64,000 nucleotides of DNA from Massilia forsythiae (GTDB lineage Bacteria; Pseudomonadota; Gammaproteobacteria; Burkholderiales; Burkholderiaceae_D), in NCBI RefSeq assembly GCF_012849555.1, contig NZ_CP051685.1, positions 4,402,001 through 4,466,000 on the forward strand, written 5' to 3'. A program made the translations under genes and the position numbers. The notes below the pieces were generated by a model. That model saw nothing but the letters and a program-made list of their open reading frames with translations, was not told the DNA's origin and searched no databases. Positions 1 to 7,855 of the stretch are shown one piece after another; within the stretch, counting starts at the first letter, position 1; the number at the start of each line of letters is the position of its first letter.

Positions 1-500
1 GCGCGGTAGGACAGGTTCGTCTTGTTGCGGTCGCCCACGTAGAACAGGTAGCCCAGCATCTCGACCGCGTCGCGCTGCTGGCCTTCGCCCAGCAGCGCCG
101 CCACCGACACCCCCATGAACTGGCCGAGCAGGTCGAGCAGCGCCGATTCCACCGCCGTCACCGCGTGGATGGTGGTGCGCAGGTCGAAGGTCTGCTGGCC
201 GCGCCCGCCGGCGTCGCGCCCGGCGAAGGCGCTGCGCATCCGGTTGAGCACCTTGTTGTAGTCGCCCAGGGTCTTGCCGATGACGAAGGGGCGCGCATCC
301 TCGATGGTCTGGCGGATCTTGTCGCCGCCCGGCACTTCGCCCAGGCCGGTATTGCCGGCACTGTCGGTCAGCAGGACGATGTTGCGGGTGAACCAGGGGC
401 CGTGGGCGCCGCTCAGGTTGAGCAGCATGCTGTCCTGGCCGGCGACGGGGACGACGCGCATGTCGGTGACGACGGGGGCGCTGGAAACGGAATGGGTCAT
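1..500 (-). CDS. gudD: glucarate dehydratase, N-terminal part (runs off the window edge)
   Basis: Enolase-superfamily dehydratase that converts D-glucarate to 5-keto-4-deoxy-D-glucarate in the cytoplasm. The visible 166 residues (start [20 protein letters not shown]) track E. coli GudD almost segment by segment: [20 protein letters not shown], the GEVPGG motif, [20 protein letters not shown] and [19 protein letters not shown]. The metal-binding barrel residues and the C-terminus lie outside the window. The start at 500 fits the family's N-terminal length. The gene lies 33 bp downstream of the gudP-type transporter on the same strand and is probably cotranscribed with it. The identification is recalled from the family, and agreement is strong over the whole visible part. 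Confidence 0.93.
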   Translation of the reverse strand, partial: MTHSVSSAPVVTDMRVVPVAGQDSMLLNLSGAHGPWFTRNIVLLTDSAGNTGLGEVPGGDKIRQTIEDARPFVIGKTLGDYNKVLNRMRSAFAGRDAGGRGQQTFDLRTTIHAVTAVESALLDLLGQFMGVSVAALLGEGQQRDAVEMLGYLFYVGDRNKTNLSYR

Positions 501-533
501 GGTCGAGTCTCGATGGTGGATGCGTGGAGCAGC

Positions 534-1967
534 TTACAAGGCGGGCGGTTTCACCAGCGACGTCACCAGCGTCACGCGCCGGATGTCGCCGACGATGAAC
601 AGGTAGCTGACGATGGCCAGCGCGGCATTCACGCCGACGAAGACCAGGGCGCCGGCGAACGAGCCGGTATTCTGCACGATGTAGCCGATGGCGATCGGCG
701 TGGTGATGCCGGCGGTATTGCCGAAGGTGTTGAACAAGGCGCCGCTCAGGCCGCCGGCTTCCCGGGGCGAGGTGTCCGACACCACCGCCCAGCCGAGCGC
801 GCCGATGCCCTTGCCGAAAAAGGCCAGCGACATCACCGCCACCACCAGCAGGTCGGTCTGGATGTAGTTACAGGCGATCATGCTCATCGACAGCAGCATG
901 CCGACCACGATCGGCAGCTTGCGCGCCACCGACAAGGAGTAGCCGGCGCGGCTCAGGCGGTCCGACATCCAGCCGCCGACGATGCCGCCGACGAAGCCGG
1001 CGATGGCCGGCAGCGAGGCCACGAAACCGGCCTTCAGGATGGTCATGTGGCGCTCCTGCACCAGGTACACCGGGAACCAGGTCAGGAAGAAATAGGTGAG
1101 GGTGGTGATGCAGTACTGGCCGATGTAGACGCCCAGCAGCATGCGGTTCGACAGCAGCTCCCTGATGCAGGCCAGCGTGTCCACCTGGCGCGGCGGCGCG
1201 GCGCGCTTGCCGCCGGCCTGGCCGTCGAGGTCGACCAGCGCGCCGCCTTCCTGGATGTAGTGCAGTTCGCCGGCGCCGAGGCGCGGGTGCTGCCTGGGAC
1301 TGTAGATGGTCTTCAGCCACAGCAAGGCCATCCCGATGCCCAGTCCGCCCATCACGTAGAACACGCTGTGCCAGCCGTGCGTATGCACCAGCCAGCCCAT
1401 GATCGGGGCGAACAGCACGGTGGCGAAGTACTGGGCCGAATTGAACACGGCGGCGGCCAGGCCGCGTTCGTGGGTCGGGAACCAGCTCGAGGCGATGCGG
1501 CTGTTGCCGGGGAAGGAGGGCGCTTCGGCGGCGCCCACCAGCAGGCGCAGCGCGAACAGCACCGCCACCGCGGCGCCGCCGGCGAAGAAGCCGGCGGCGC
1601 CGGTCAGCACGGTGAAGGTCGACCACAGGAAGATGCTGAAGAAATAGGTGATCTTGGAGCCGAAGCGGTCCAGCAGCCAGCCGCCCGGCAGCTGGGCCAG
1701 CACGTACGACCAGGCGAAGGCCGAAAAGACGAAGCCCATCTGCACCGCGTCCAGTCCCAGGTCCTTGCGGATCTCGGGCGCGGCGATCGAGATCGTGGCA
1801 CGGTCGGCGTAGTTGATGGTGGTGATCGCGAACAGCATCGCGAGGATGGTCCAGCGCGTGCGCGTCCGGACCCCGGCCGCGCTGGCGGCCTTGGCGGTTT
1901 GAACTTGTTCCACGGGTGTCTCCGGTTGTCGGATGGCGTCTTTTTGCACGCCTTGTGGAACGATCAT
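534..1967 (-). CDS. gudP: MFS D-glucarate/galactarate transporter, GudP type
   Basis: Inner-membrane anion:cation symporter of the major facilitator superfamily, expected to import D-glucarate or galactarate. About 477 residues with roughly 12 hydrophobic segments. Motifs shared with E. coli GudP include NYADRATISIA near the first helix, GGWLLDRFGSK in the loop after helix 2, AEAPSFPGNSRI, FNSAQYFATVLFAPIMGWL and GKGIGALGWAV. The first open start is at 2009, but no ribosome site precedes it. I chose the ATG at 1967 because it gives an N-terminus closer to the family length and has a weak CAGGG upstream. The gene sits between a LysR regulator and gudD on the same strand, which supports the substrate. 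Confidence 0.9.
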   Translation of the reverse strand: MIVPQGVQKDAIRQPETPVEQVQTAKAASAAGVRTRTRWTILAMLFAITTINYADRATISIAAPEIRKDLGLDAVQMGFVFSAFAWSYVLAQLPGGWLLDRFGSKITYFFSIFLWSTFTVLTGAAGFFAGGAAVAVLFALRLLVGAAEAPSFPGNSRIASSWFPTHERGLAAAVFNSAQYFATVLFAPIMGWLVHTHGWHSVFYVMGGLGIGMALLWLKTIYSPRQHPRLGAGELHYIQEGGALVDLDGQAGGKRAAPPRQVDTLACIRELLSNRMLLGVYIGQYCITTLTYFFLTWFPVYLVQERHMTILKAGFVASLPAIAGFVGGIVGGWMSDRLSRAGYSLSVARKLPIVVGMLLSMSMIACNYIQTDLLVVAVMSLAFFGKGIGALGWAVVSDTSPREAGGLSGALFNTFGNTAGITTPIAIGYIVQNTGSFAGALVFVGVNAALAIVSYLFIVGDIRRVTLVTSLVKPPAL

Positions 1968-2028
1968 ATGCCCTGCACCCGGCACGGCCAAACCAAAGTG
2001 TGACGGCATGCATTCAATAATTGAATCG

Positions 2029-2913
2029 TCAACCGGCGCCGAAGCTCGGCAGTACCCGTTCCTTGAACAGCTGCAGCACCGGATTGGCGTTGTCGCGCCG
2101 CCAGGTGCAGACCATTTCCACCGGCTCGGTCGCCATCGGGCGCAGGACGATGCCGTCGAATTGCAGGCGCGCGGCGCCCTGGGCGATCAGCGCCGCGCCC
2201 ACGCCGGCGCGCACCAGCGCCAGCATGGTGTGCACCTGGCCGATGTGTTCGACGACGTCGGGCACCACGCCGGCCCTGGCGAAGCGTTCGCTCAGCATCA
2301 GGTAGAACGGGCGCGCCTCGAACGGCGAGTACATCACGAACGGCTTGCCGTGCAGGCAGGCGAGGGTGGGCGTGGCCGGCCAGCGACCGGCTTCGGCTTC
2401 CGGCACCGCCAGCATCAGCGCCTCGGTGGCGATGCGCCGGCTCTCCAGTTCGCGGTTCATGGCGTGCGGGCGCAGCACGCCCAGGTCGAGTTCGCCGGCA
2501 TTCAGGGACTCGACCTGCACCGTGCTGACCAGTTCCTTCAGGGTCAGCGTCACGCAGGGCGCGCACTCGCGCAGGCGGTGCACGATTTCCGGCAGCAGGC
2601 TGTAGCCGGAGGCGGAGGTGAAGCCGATCGCCAGGCGGCCCTGCTCGCCCTTGGCGGCGCGGCGCGCGGCGAACACCGCCTCTTCCGCGATGCGCAGCAT
2701 GCGCGAGGCTTCCTGGAAAAAGGCTTGGCCGGCGGCGGTGAGGCGCACGGCGCGGCTGTTGCGCTCGAGCAGCTGCACGCCGACGTGGTGTTCCAGCAGG
2801 CGGATTTGCCGGCTCAGCGGCGGTTGCGTCATGTTCAGCCGTTCGGCGGCCTTGCTGAAGTGCAGCTCTTCGGCGACGGCGACGAAGCAGCGCAGCTGGC
2901 TGAGTTCGAACAT
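2029..2913 (-). CDS. LysR-type transcriptional regulator of the glucarate locus
   Basis: A 294-residue LTTR. The winged helix-turn-helix is at the N-terminus (MFELSQLRCFVAVAEELHFS, KAAERLNMTQPPLSRQIRLL), followed by the periplasmic-binding-protein-like effector domain from about residue 90. The ATG at 2913 is preceded by AGGA at good spacing and gives the standard LTTR N-terminus; the longer open frame to 3108 is leader sequence. It lies 61 bp upstream of gudP on the same strand, so it probably autoregulates and activates gudP-gudD in response to glucarate or an intermediate. E. coli uses CdaR for these genes, so control here differs. The target assignment is inferred from position. Confidence 0.9.
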   Translation of the reverse strand: MFELSQLRCFVAVAEELHFSKAAERLNMTQPPLSRQIRLLEHHVGVQLLERNSRAVRLTAAGQAFFQEASRMLRIAEEAVFAARRAAKGEQGRLAIGFTSASGYSLLPEIVHRLRECAPCVTLTLKELVSTVQVESLNAGELDLGVLRPHAMNRELESRRIATEALMLAVPEAEAGRWPATPTLACLHGKPFVMYSPFEARPFYLMLSERFARAGVVPDVVEHIGQVHTMLALVRAGVGAALIAQGAARLQFDGIVLRPMATEPVEMVCTWRRDNANPVLQLFKERVLPSFGAG

Positions 2914-2929
2914 CGGTGATTCCTGGGGC

Positions 2930-3002
2930 GTACAACATTTGTAAGTCATCGTACAACCAAGCGAGCCGATTGGCAATCGCTTGAGATGCGTCATCGTACA
3001 AC
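2930..3002 (-). promoter_or_regulatory. repeated GTACAAC motif upstream of the LysR gene
   Basis: The heptamer GTACAAC occurs at 2930-2936, 2951-2957 and 2996-3002. The last two lie in a longer direct repeat, TCATCGTACAAC (2946-2957 and 2991-3002; 45 bp apart). The first copy is part of a dyad, TACAA-CAT-TTGTA (2931-2943). The cluster ends 17 bp upstream of the LysR start codon, where an autoregulatory binding site would be expected. Binding by this LysR protein is inference. Confidence 0.5.
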
Positions 3003-3104
3003 TGTAGGGGTGCTGTGCCTTCGCCGAGTCCGCTGCAGCGAACAAGAAAGCAGTGTCCTGCCCGCAAACCCGGCCGGCACGCGAGGGCCGCCGCTCGCAT
3101 CCTC

Positions 3105-3743
3105 TCAAGCCGCCACCCCGGCCCCGAATTCCACCAGCCCGCAGCGCGCCGCCAGGTGCATCAGCTTGAAATCGTTGTCGGCATTGAGCTTTTGGCGGAT
3201 TGCGGTCAGGTAGTTCAGCACCGTCTTCGGACTCAGGTGCATCACGGTGGCGATGTCCTGCACCGATTCGCCGTGCACCAGCAGGCGCAGCAGCTCGAAC
3301 TCGCGCGGCTTGAGGTCGTGCAGCGCCTCGTCCCCATCGGCCGGCATGGCGTCCCGCATGTCGCGCGACAGCACGCGCCGGCCCTGCACCACGGCGCGGA
3401 TGGCGTCGATGACTTCCTCCGGTTCGCTCGACTTGGTCAGGTAGCCGTGCGCGCCGGCCTTGAACGCCTGCGCCAGGTGGCCGGCACCGTCGTGCATCGA
3501 CAGCACCAGCACGCGCAGCGCGGGCAGGCGCGCCAGCATGCCGGCGATGGCTTCCAGGCCGCTGCTGCCTTTCAGGCTGAGGTCGACGATGGCGACCTTG
3601 GGGCGCACGCGCTGCACCAGGGCGTTGGCTTCCTGGACCGTGGCGGCTTCGCCGGCGACGTCGAAATCCGGTTCCGCCGACAGCAGCCGGCGGTAGCCGC
3701 TGCGCACGATGGCATGGTCGTCGACCAGGACGATGCGGATCAT
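3105..3743 (-). CDS. NarL/FixJ-type response regulator with LuxR HTH
   Basis: Cytoplasmic DNA-binding response regulator of 212 residues. The receiver domain (1-120) has the acidic pair in LVDDH, the predicted phospho-acceptor Asp54 in AIVDLSLKG and the conserved Lys in GYLTKSSEPEE. A LuxR-type helix-turn-helix follows (DLKPREFELLRLL, LSPKTVLNYLTAIRQKL). Its start overlaps the stop of the upstream histidine kinase gene by 4 bp (ATGA), so the pair is translationally coupled. Likely targets are its own operon and the divergent TonB-dependent receptor, inferred from position only. Confidence 0.93.
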   Translation of the reverse strand: MIRIVLVDDHAIVRSGYRRLLSAEPDFDVAGEAATVQEANALVQRVRPKVAIVDLSLKGSSGLEAIAGMLARLPALRVLVLSMHDGAGHLAQAFKAGAHGYLTKSSEPEEVIDAIRAVVQGRRVLSRDMRDAMPADGDEALHDLKPREFELLRLLVHGESVQDIATVMHLSPKTVLNYLTAIRQKLNADNDFKLMHLAARCGLVEFGAGVAA

Positions 3744-5101
3744 GGCAGCGCTCCCGCGGGCAGGGTGTCCGGCTGCGCGGCGGCGGCCGCCAGCGGCAGG
3801 GTGGCGCGCAGGCGCAGGCCGCCGCCGGGCGCCGGCGCCAGTTCCAGCGTTCCTCCGATCATGCCGAGCCGTTCGCGCATGCCGAGCAGCCCGCCGCGCC
3901 AGCGCGGCGCGGCCGGCAGCCCGCGGCCGTCGTCGCGCACTTCCAGCGCCAGGCCGTCGGCGCCGGCGTCCACGCGGATCGCGCAGCGGCGCGCGCCGCT
4001 GTGGCGCACGACGTTGGTGACGGCTTCCTGCACGACGCGGTAGGCGGTCAGCGCCGCCGCCTCGCCGATCCCGGGCAGCGCCGCCGGCAGCGCCAGCGTG
4101 AAGGCGATCTCGGTATGGCGGCCGCGCCAGCCCTGCACCAGTTCGCGCAATGTCGGCGCCAGGCCGCTGGCGTGCAGGCCGTGCGGGCGCAGCGTCTTGA
4201 GCATGGCGCGCAACTGCTCGCCGCAGGTGCGCAGGTCGCGCCGCAGGTCGCTGGCGCATTCGGCCACGGCGGGCGGACTCAAGCGCTGGGCGTTGCGCGC
4301 CAGGTGGGTGGCGGTGACGCTCAGCGCGGCCAGGGTCTGGCCCATTTCGTCGTGCAGCTCGCGCGCCAGCGCGCGCCGCTCCTCTTCCTGCACCGCGATC
4401 AGCTGCTGCGCCAGTTCGTGCTGGGCGGCGCGGGCGTCGCGCAGGGCGCCGGCCAGGTGCTCGATGGCGTGCGCCACGCGCGCGAATTCGCGCAGCGCGC
4501 GCGGCGGGAGGACGGACGCGGGCAGCGCCGGGTCCGGCTCGCCGCGCGCCAGGCGCTGCAGGCTGGCCTCGAGTTCGCGCACCGGCGCCAGCGCGCGGTC
4601 GGCACAGTACCAGGCCACCAGCAGCGTTGTTCCGGAAAAGAACAACAGGGTGCTCAATAATTGCACAGTGTTCGCCAGGCGTTCGTCGATTTCCGAATGC
4701 GGATTGGGCGCGATGGCCAGCACCCGGGCGCCGATGCGGATCGCCCGTTCGCGCTGTTCGGGCGGCGCCAGGCCCAGCCAGGCCAGCAGCGGATGGGGCG
4801 CCGCCGCCGCCGCCGGCGCCGGACCGTCCGCGCTGCGGATGCGCAGGTGGCGCAGCCCGGCGTGCGCCAGGCGCTCGTCCAGGCGCTCGTCCAGGGCGGC
4901 GCCGGGGCCGGGACGCTGGCCGGGCTGGGCCCCGGACGGCGGCTCGCCGGCCGCGAGCAGCACGTTCACCAGGCGTGTGGATGCAGCGACTTCGGCGGCG
5001 ATGTCGCTGCGCAGCGACAGCAGCTGGATCATGGCGGTCATCGCCAGCAAGCCGCCCAGCAGCAGGCCGAGCGACACGATCAAACGGCGGCGCAGGTCCA
5101 T
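3740..5101 (-). CDS. membrane sensor histidine kinase, HisKA_3 (UhpB/NarX-like)
   Basis: Sensor kinase of 453 residues. TM1 is near 7-28, a periplasmic part with a variable Pro/Ala-rich stretch covers about 30-145, and TM2 is near 146-168. A HAMP-like linker follows (LAPVRELEASLQRLARGEPD). The dimerisation and phospho-acceptor box is EEERRALARELHDEMGQ (His250). The ATPase has an N-box (VVQEAVTNVVRHSGARR) and a G-box (VRDDGRGLP). The ATG at 5101 has a strong GAGGAG ribosome site; longer frames upstream lack one. The downstream response regulator overlaps by 4 bp, and a TonB-dependent receptor is transcribed divergently 153 bp away. The signal is unknown. Confidence 0.92.
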   Translation of the reverse strand: MDLRRRLIVSLGLLLGGLLAMTAMIQLLSLRSDIAAEVAASTRLVNVLLAAGEPPSGAQPGQRPGPGAALDERLDERLAHAGLRHLRIRSADGPAPAAAAAPHPLLAWLGLAPPEQRERAIRIGARVLAIAPNPHSEIDERLANTVQLLSTLLFFSGTTLLVAWYCADRALAPVRELEASLQRLARGEPDPALPASVLPPRALREFARVAHAIEHLAGALRDARAAQHELAQQLIAVQEEERRALARELHDEMGQTLAALSVTATHLARNAQRLSPPAVAECASDLRRDLRTCGEQLRAMLKTLRPHGLHASGLAPTLRELVQGWRGRHTEIAFTLALPAALPGIGEAAALTAYRVVQEAVTNVVRHSGARRCAIRVDAGADGLALEVRDDGRGLPAAPRWRGGLLGMRERLGMIGGTLELAPAPGGGLRLRATLPLAAAAAQPDTLPAGALP

Positions 5102-5254
5102 GGGTCTCCTCGTGTGTGCCATCCCTGTCCGGCTTCTTGCAACATCCATGCCATGCCGCGATGCCGGCGCCGCCACGTCGGGAATTTTTCCCTAGCGGCG
5201 GCGCGGCCGTCCTTGGAATAATCGAACGCACAAGAACGCCACGGAGACACGAGC
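5102..5254. promoter_or_regulatory. divergent promoter region between sensor kinase and TonB receptor
   Basis: This 153 bp spacer separates divergent starts and must hold both promoters. Each start has a ribosome site (GAGGAG for the kinase, GGAGA for the receptor). No convincing -35/-10 pair or operator was picked out by eye. Confidence 0.4.
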
Positions 5255-7855
5255 ATGAAACAGCGCGCGCAGGGCAGGCATCCACGACAAACCGCGGCCC
5301 GGCGGCGCCTGGCGCCGGGCCTGGCCGCCGCCGCCGTCGCGGCCGCCTGGCCCGGCGCGCCGGCGCTGGCGCGAGCGGCCGCCGACGCGCCGCTCGCGCC
5401 TGCCGTCACGCCCGCCCCCGTGGCCGCGCCGGCGCCCGCCCTGCAGACCGTGGTCGTGATCGGCACCACGCCCTTGCCCGGCCTGGGACTGGCGCGCGAG
5501 CGGATTGCCGCCAACGTGCAGACCCTGGACGGCGCCGCCGTCACCGGCCCCGACGGCGCCAACCTGCCGGACGCCCTCAACCGGCGCCTGGGCAGCGTGT
5601 TCGTCAACGAGATCCAGGGCAACCCGTTCCAGCCCGACGTCAGCTTCCGCGGCTTCACCGCCTCGCCGCTGCTGGGCACGCCGCAGGGCCTGTCGGTGTA
5701 CCTGGACGGGGTGCGCATCAACCAGCCGTTCGGCGACGTGGTCAGCTGGGACCTGATCCCGCGTGCCGCCATCGCCTCGGTCGACCTGATGCCCGGTTCG
5801 AATCCGCTGTTCGGCCTGAACACGCTGGGCGGCGCGCTCTCGATCCGCACCAGGGATGGCCTGCACGACCCCGGCACGAGCGTGCAGGCGCTGGCCGGCA
5901 GCCACGGCCGCCAGGAAGTCACGTTCGAACACGGCGGCCATGGCGGCCAGGACAGCCGCGGCTGGCACTGGTACCTGGCCGGCAACGGTTTCAGGGAGCG
6001 CGGCTGGCGCGACGCCTCGCCGACCCGGCTCGGGCAACTGTTCGCCAAGGCCGGATGGCGCGACGGCCGCAGCGACGTGGCGCTCAGCGCCGCGCTGGCG
6101 CCGACCCGGCTGACCGGCAACGGCCTGCAGGAGGGGCGCTTGCTGGCGCGCGACTACGCCAGCGTCTACACCACGCCGGACCAGACCCGCAACCACGCCG
6201 TGCTGTTCAACCTGGCCGCCAGCCATACGGTGGGCGACGCGCTGCAATTCTCGGGCAACGCGTATTTCCGGCGCATCCGCACCGCCACCCTGAACGGCGA
6301 CCTGAACGACGATGCGCTCGACCAGTCGGTCTACCAGCCGAGCGCGGCGGAACGCACGGCGCTGGCGGCGGCCGGTTATTCGGGCTTTCCGGCCAGCGGG
6401 GCGACGGCGGCGAATACGCCGTTCCCGTACTGGCGCTGCATCGCCAACGTGCTGCGCGCCGACGAGCCGGCCGAGAAATGCAACGGCCTGCTGAACCGCA
6501 GCGACAGCCGCCAGCGCAATGCCGGCGCCAGCGCCCAGGCCACCCTGTCCGGGCGCCTGGCCGGGCAGCGCAACGGGTTCACGCTGGGCGCGGCGTTCGA
6601 CACCAGCCGCGTGCGCTTCCGCCAGTCGAGCCAGTTCGGCTACCTGAACCCCGACCGCAGCGTGACGCCGGTCGATTTCTTTGCCGACGGCAGCGAGATC
6701 GACGACGACGGCACCCCGGTCGACGCGCGCGTCGACCTGGAAGGGCGCACGCGCACCGCCAGCGCCTACGCCACCGATACCCTGAGCGTGGGCGAGACGC
6801 TGCACCTGACCCTGTCCGGACGCTACGACCGCAGCACCGTGCGCAACCGCGACCGCATCGCCCCCGGCGGCGGCCCCGGTTCGCTCGACGGCGACCACCG
6901 CTTCGGCCGCTTCAACCCGGCCGTCGGCGCCGCCTGGGACGCGGCGCGCGGCCTCAACCTGTACGCCGGCTACAACCAGGGCAGCCGCACCCCGACCGCG
7001 ATCGAGCTCGGCTGCGCCGATCCGGACAACCCGTGCAAGCTGCCCAACGCCATGGCGGGCGATCCGCCGCTGCGCCAGGTCGTCACCCGGACCTGGGAAG
7101 CGGGCGCGCGCGGCACGCTGGCCGGCAATCCGGCCACGACCCTGCGCTGGAACGCCGGGCTGTTCCGCGCCACCAACGCCGACGACATCCTGTTCGTGGC
7201 CGACGACGCGGCCGGCTTCGGCTACTTCCGCAACGTCGCCAAGACCCGCCGCCAGGGTGTCGAACTCGGTCTGGACGGCCGCGCCGGCGACATCGGGTTT
7301 TCCGCCAACGCCACCTGGCTGGACGCGACCTTCCGCAGCGCCGAACTGCTGAACGGCGCCGCCAACAGCAGCGCCGGCGACGATGGCAACATCGCGGTGC
7401 GGCCGGGCGACCGCCTGCCCTTGATCCCGCGCCGCGTGTTCAAGGCGCGCGCCGACTGGCGCATCATGCCGGCCCTGGCGCTGGAAGCCGGCCTGGTCGC
7501 GCTATCCGGCGCCAACGCGCGCGGCAACGAGAACGGCGGCCACCGGCCCGACGGCACCTATTTCGTCGGCAGCGGCCGCTCCGCCGGGTATGCGGTGTTC
7601 GACCTCGGCGCCACCTGGGAAGCGGCGCCGCGCCTGCGCCTGTTCGTCCAGGTCGACAACCTGTTCGACCGGCGCTACGCCACTGCCGCCCAGCTGAACG
7701 CGACCGGTCTCACTGCGCAAGGCAACTTCATCGCGCGGCCGTTCTCGGCGCAGGGCGACAACGCCAGCGTGGTCAATGCGACCTTCTATGCGCCGGGCGC
7801 GCCGCGCACCGTCTGGGCCGGACTGCGCTATGCCTTCGGCACGCGCTCAAGGTAA
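5255..7855 (+). CDS. TonB-dependent outer-membrane receptor
   Basis: Outer-membrane beta-barrel for energised uptake of a scarce ligand, 866 residues. A signal-peptide-like N-terminus runs to about residue 43, followed by a Pro/Ala linker and a TonB box-like QTVVVIG near 67. The plug covers about 80-200 (NLPDALNRRLGSVFVN, VYLDGVRINQPFGDVVSWD). Barrel strands include SGRYDRSTVRNRD and a conserved block round ELGCADPDNPCKLPNAMAGD with a likely disulfide. The C-terminal part has VDNLFDRRYATAAQ. The last codons overlap the tannase-family gene tail to tail by 9 bp. The divergent two-component pair may regulate it. The ligand is not known; a link to aromatic esters through the tannase is only positional. 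Confidence 0.92.
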   Translation: MKQRAQGRHPRQTAARRRLAPGLAAAAVAAAWPGAPALARAAADAPLAPAVTPAPVAAPAPALQTVVVIGTTPLPGLGLARERIAANVQTLDGAAVTGPDGANLPDALNRRLGSVFVNEIQGNPFQPDVSFRGFTASPLLGTPQGLSVYLDGVRINQPFGDVVSWDLIPRAAIASVDLMPGSNPLFGLNTLGGALSIRTRDGLHDPGTSVQALAGSHGRQEVTFEHGGHGGQDSRGWHWYLAGNGFRERGWRDASPTRLGQLFAKAGWRDGRSDVALSAALAPTRLTGNGLQEGRLLARDYASVYTTPDQTRNHAVLFNLAASHTVGDALQFSGNAYFRRIRTATLNGDLNDDALDQSVYQPSAAERTALAAAGYSGFPASGATAANTPFPYWRCIANVLRADEPAEKCNGLLNRSDSRQRNAGASAQATLSGRLAGQRNGFTLGAAFDTSRVRFRQSSQFGYLNPDRSVTPVDFFADGSEIDDDGTPVDARVDLEGRTRTASAYATDTLSVGETLHLTLSGRYDRSTVRNRDRIAPGGGPGSLDGDHRFGRFNPAVGAAWDAARGLNLYAGYNQGSRTPTAIELGCADPDNPCKLPNAMAGDPPLRQVVTRTWEAGARGTLAGNPATTLRWNAGLFRATNADDILFVADDAAGFGYFRNVAKTRRQGVELGLDGRAGDIGFSANATWLDATFRSAELLNGAANSSAGDDGNIAVRPGDRLPLIPRRVFKARADWRIMPALALEAGLVALSGANARGNENGGHRPDGTYFVGSGRSAGYAVFDLGATWEAAPRLRLFVQVDNLFDRRYATAAQLNATGLTAQGNFIARPFSAQGDNASVVNATFYAPGAPRTVWAGLRYAFGTRSR

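Noticed and set aside
165..2003. A 612-codon plus-strand frame at the left end
   Set aside because: It is antisense to gudD and gudP, both clearly recognisable on the minus strand.
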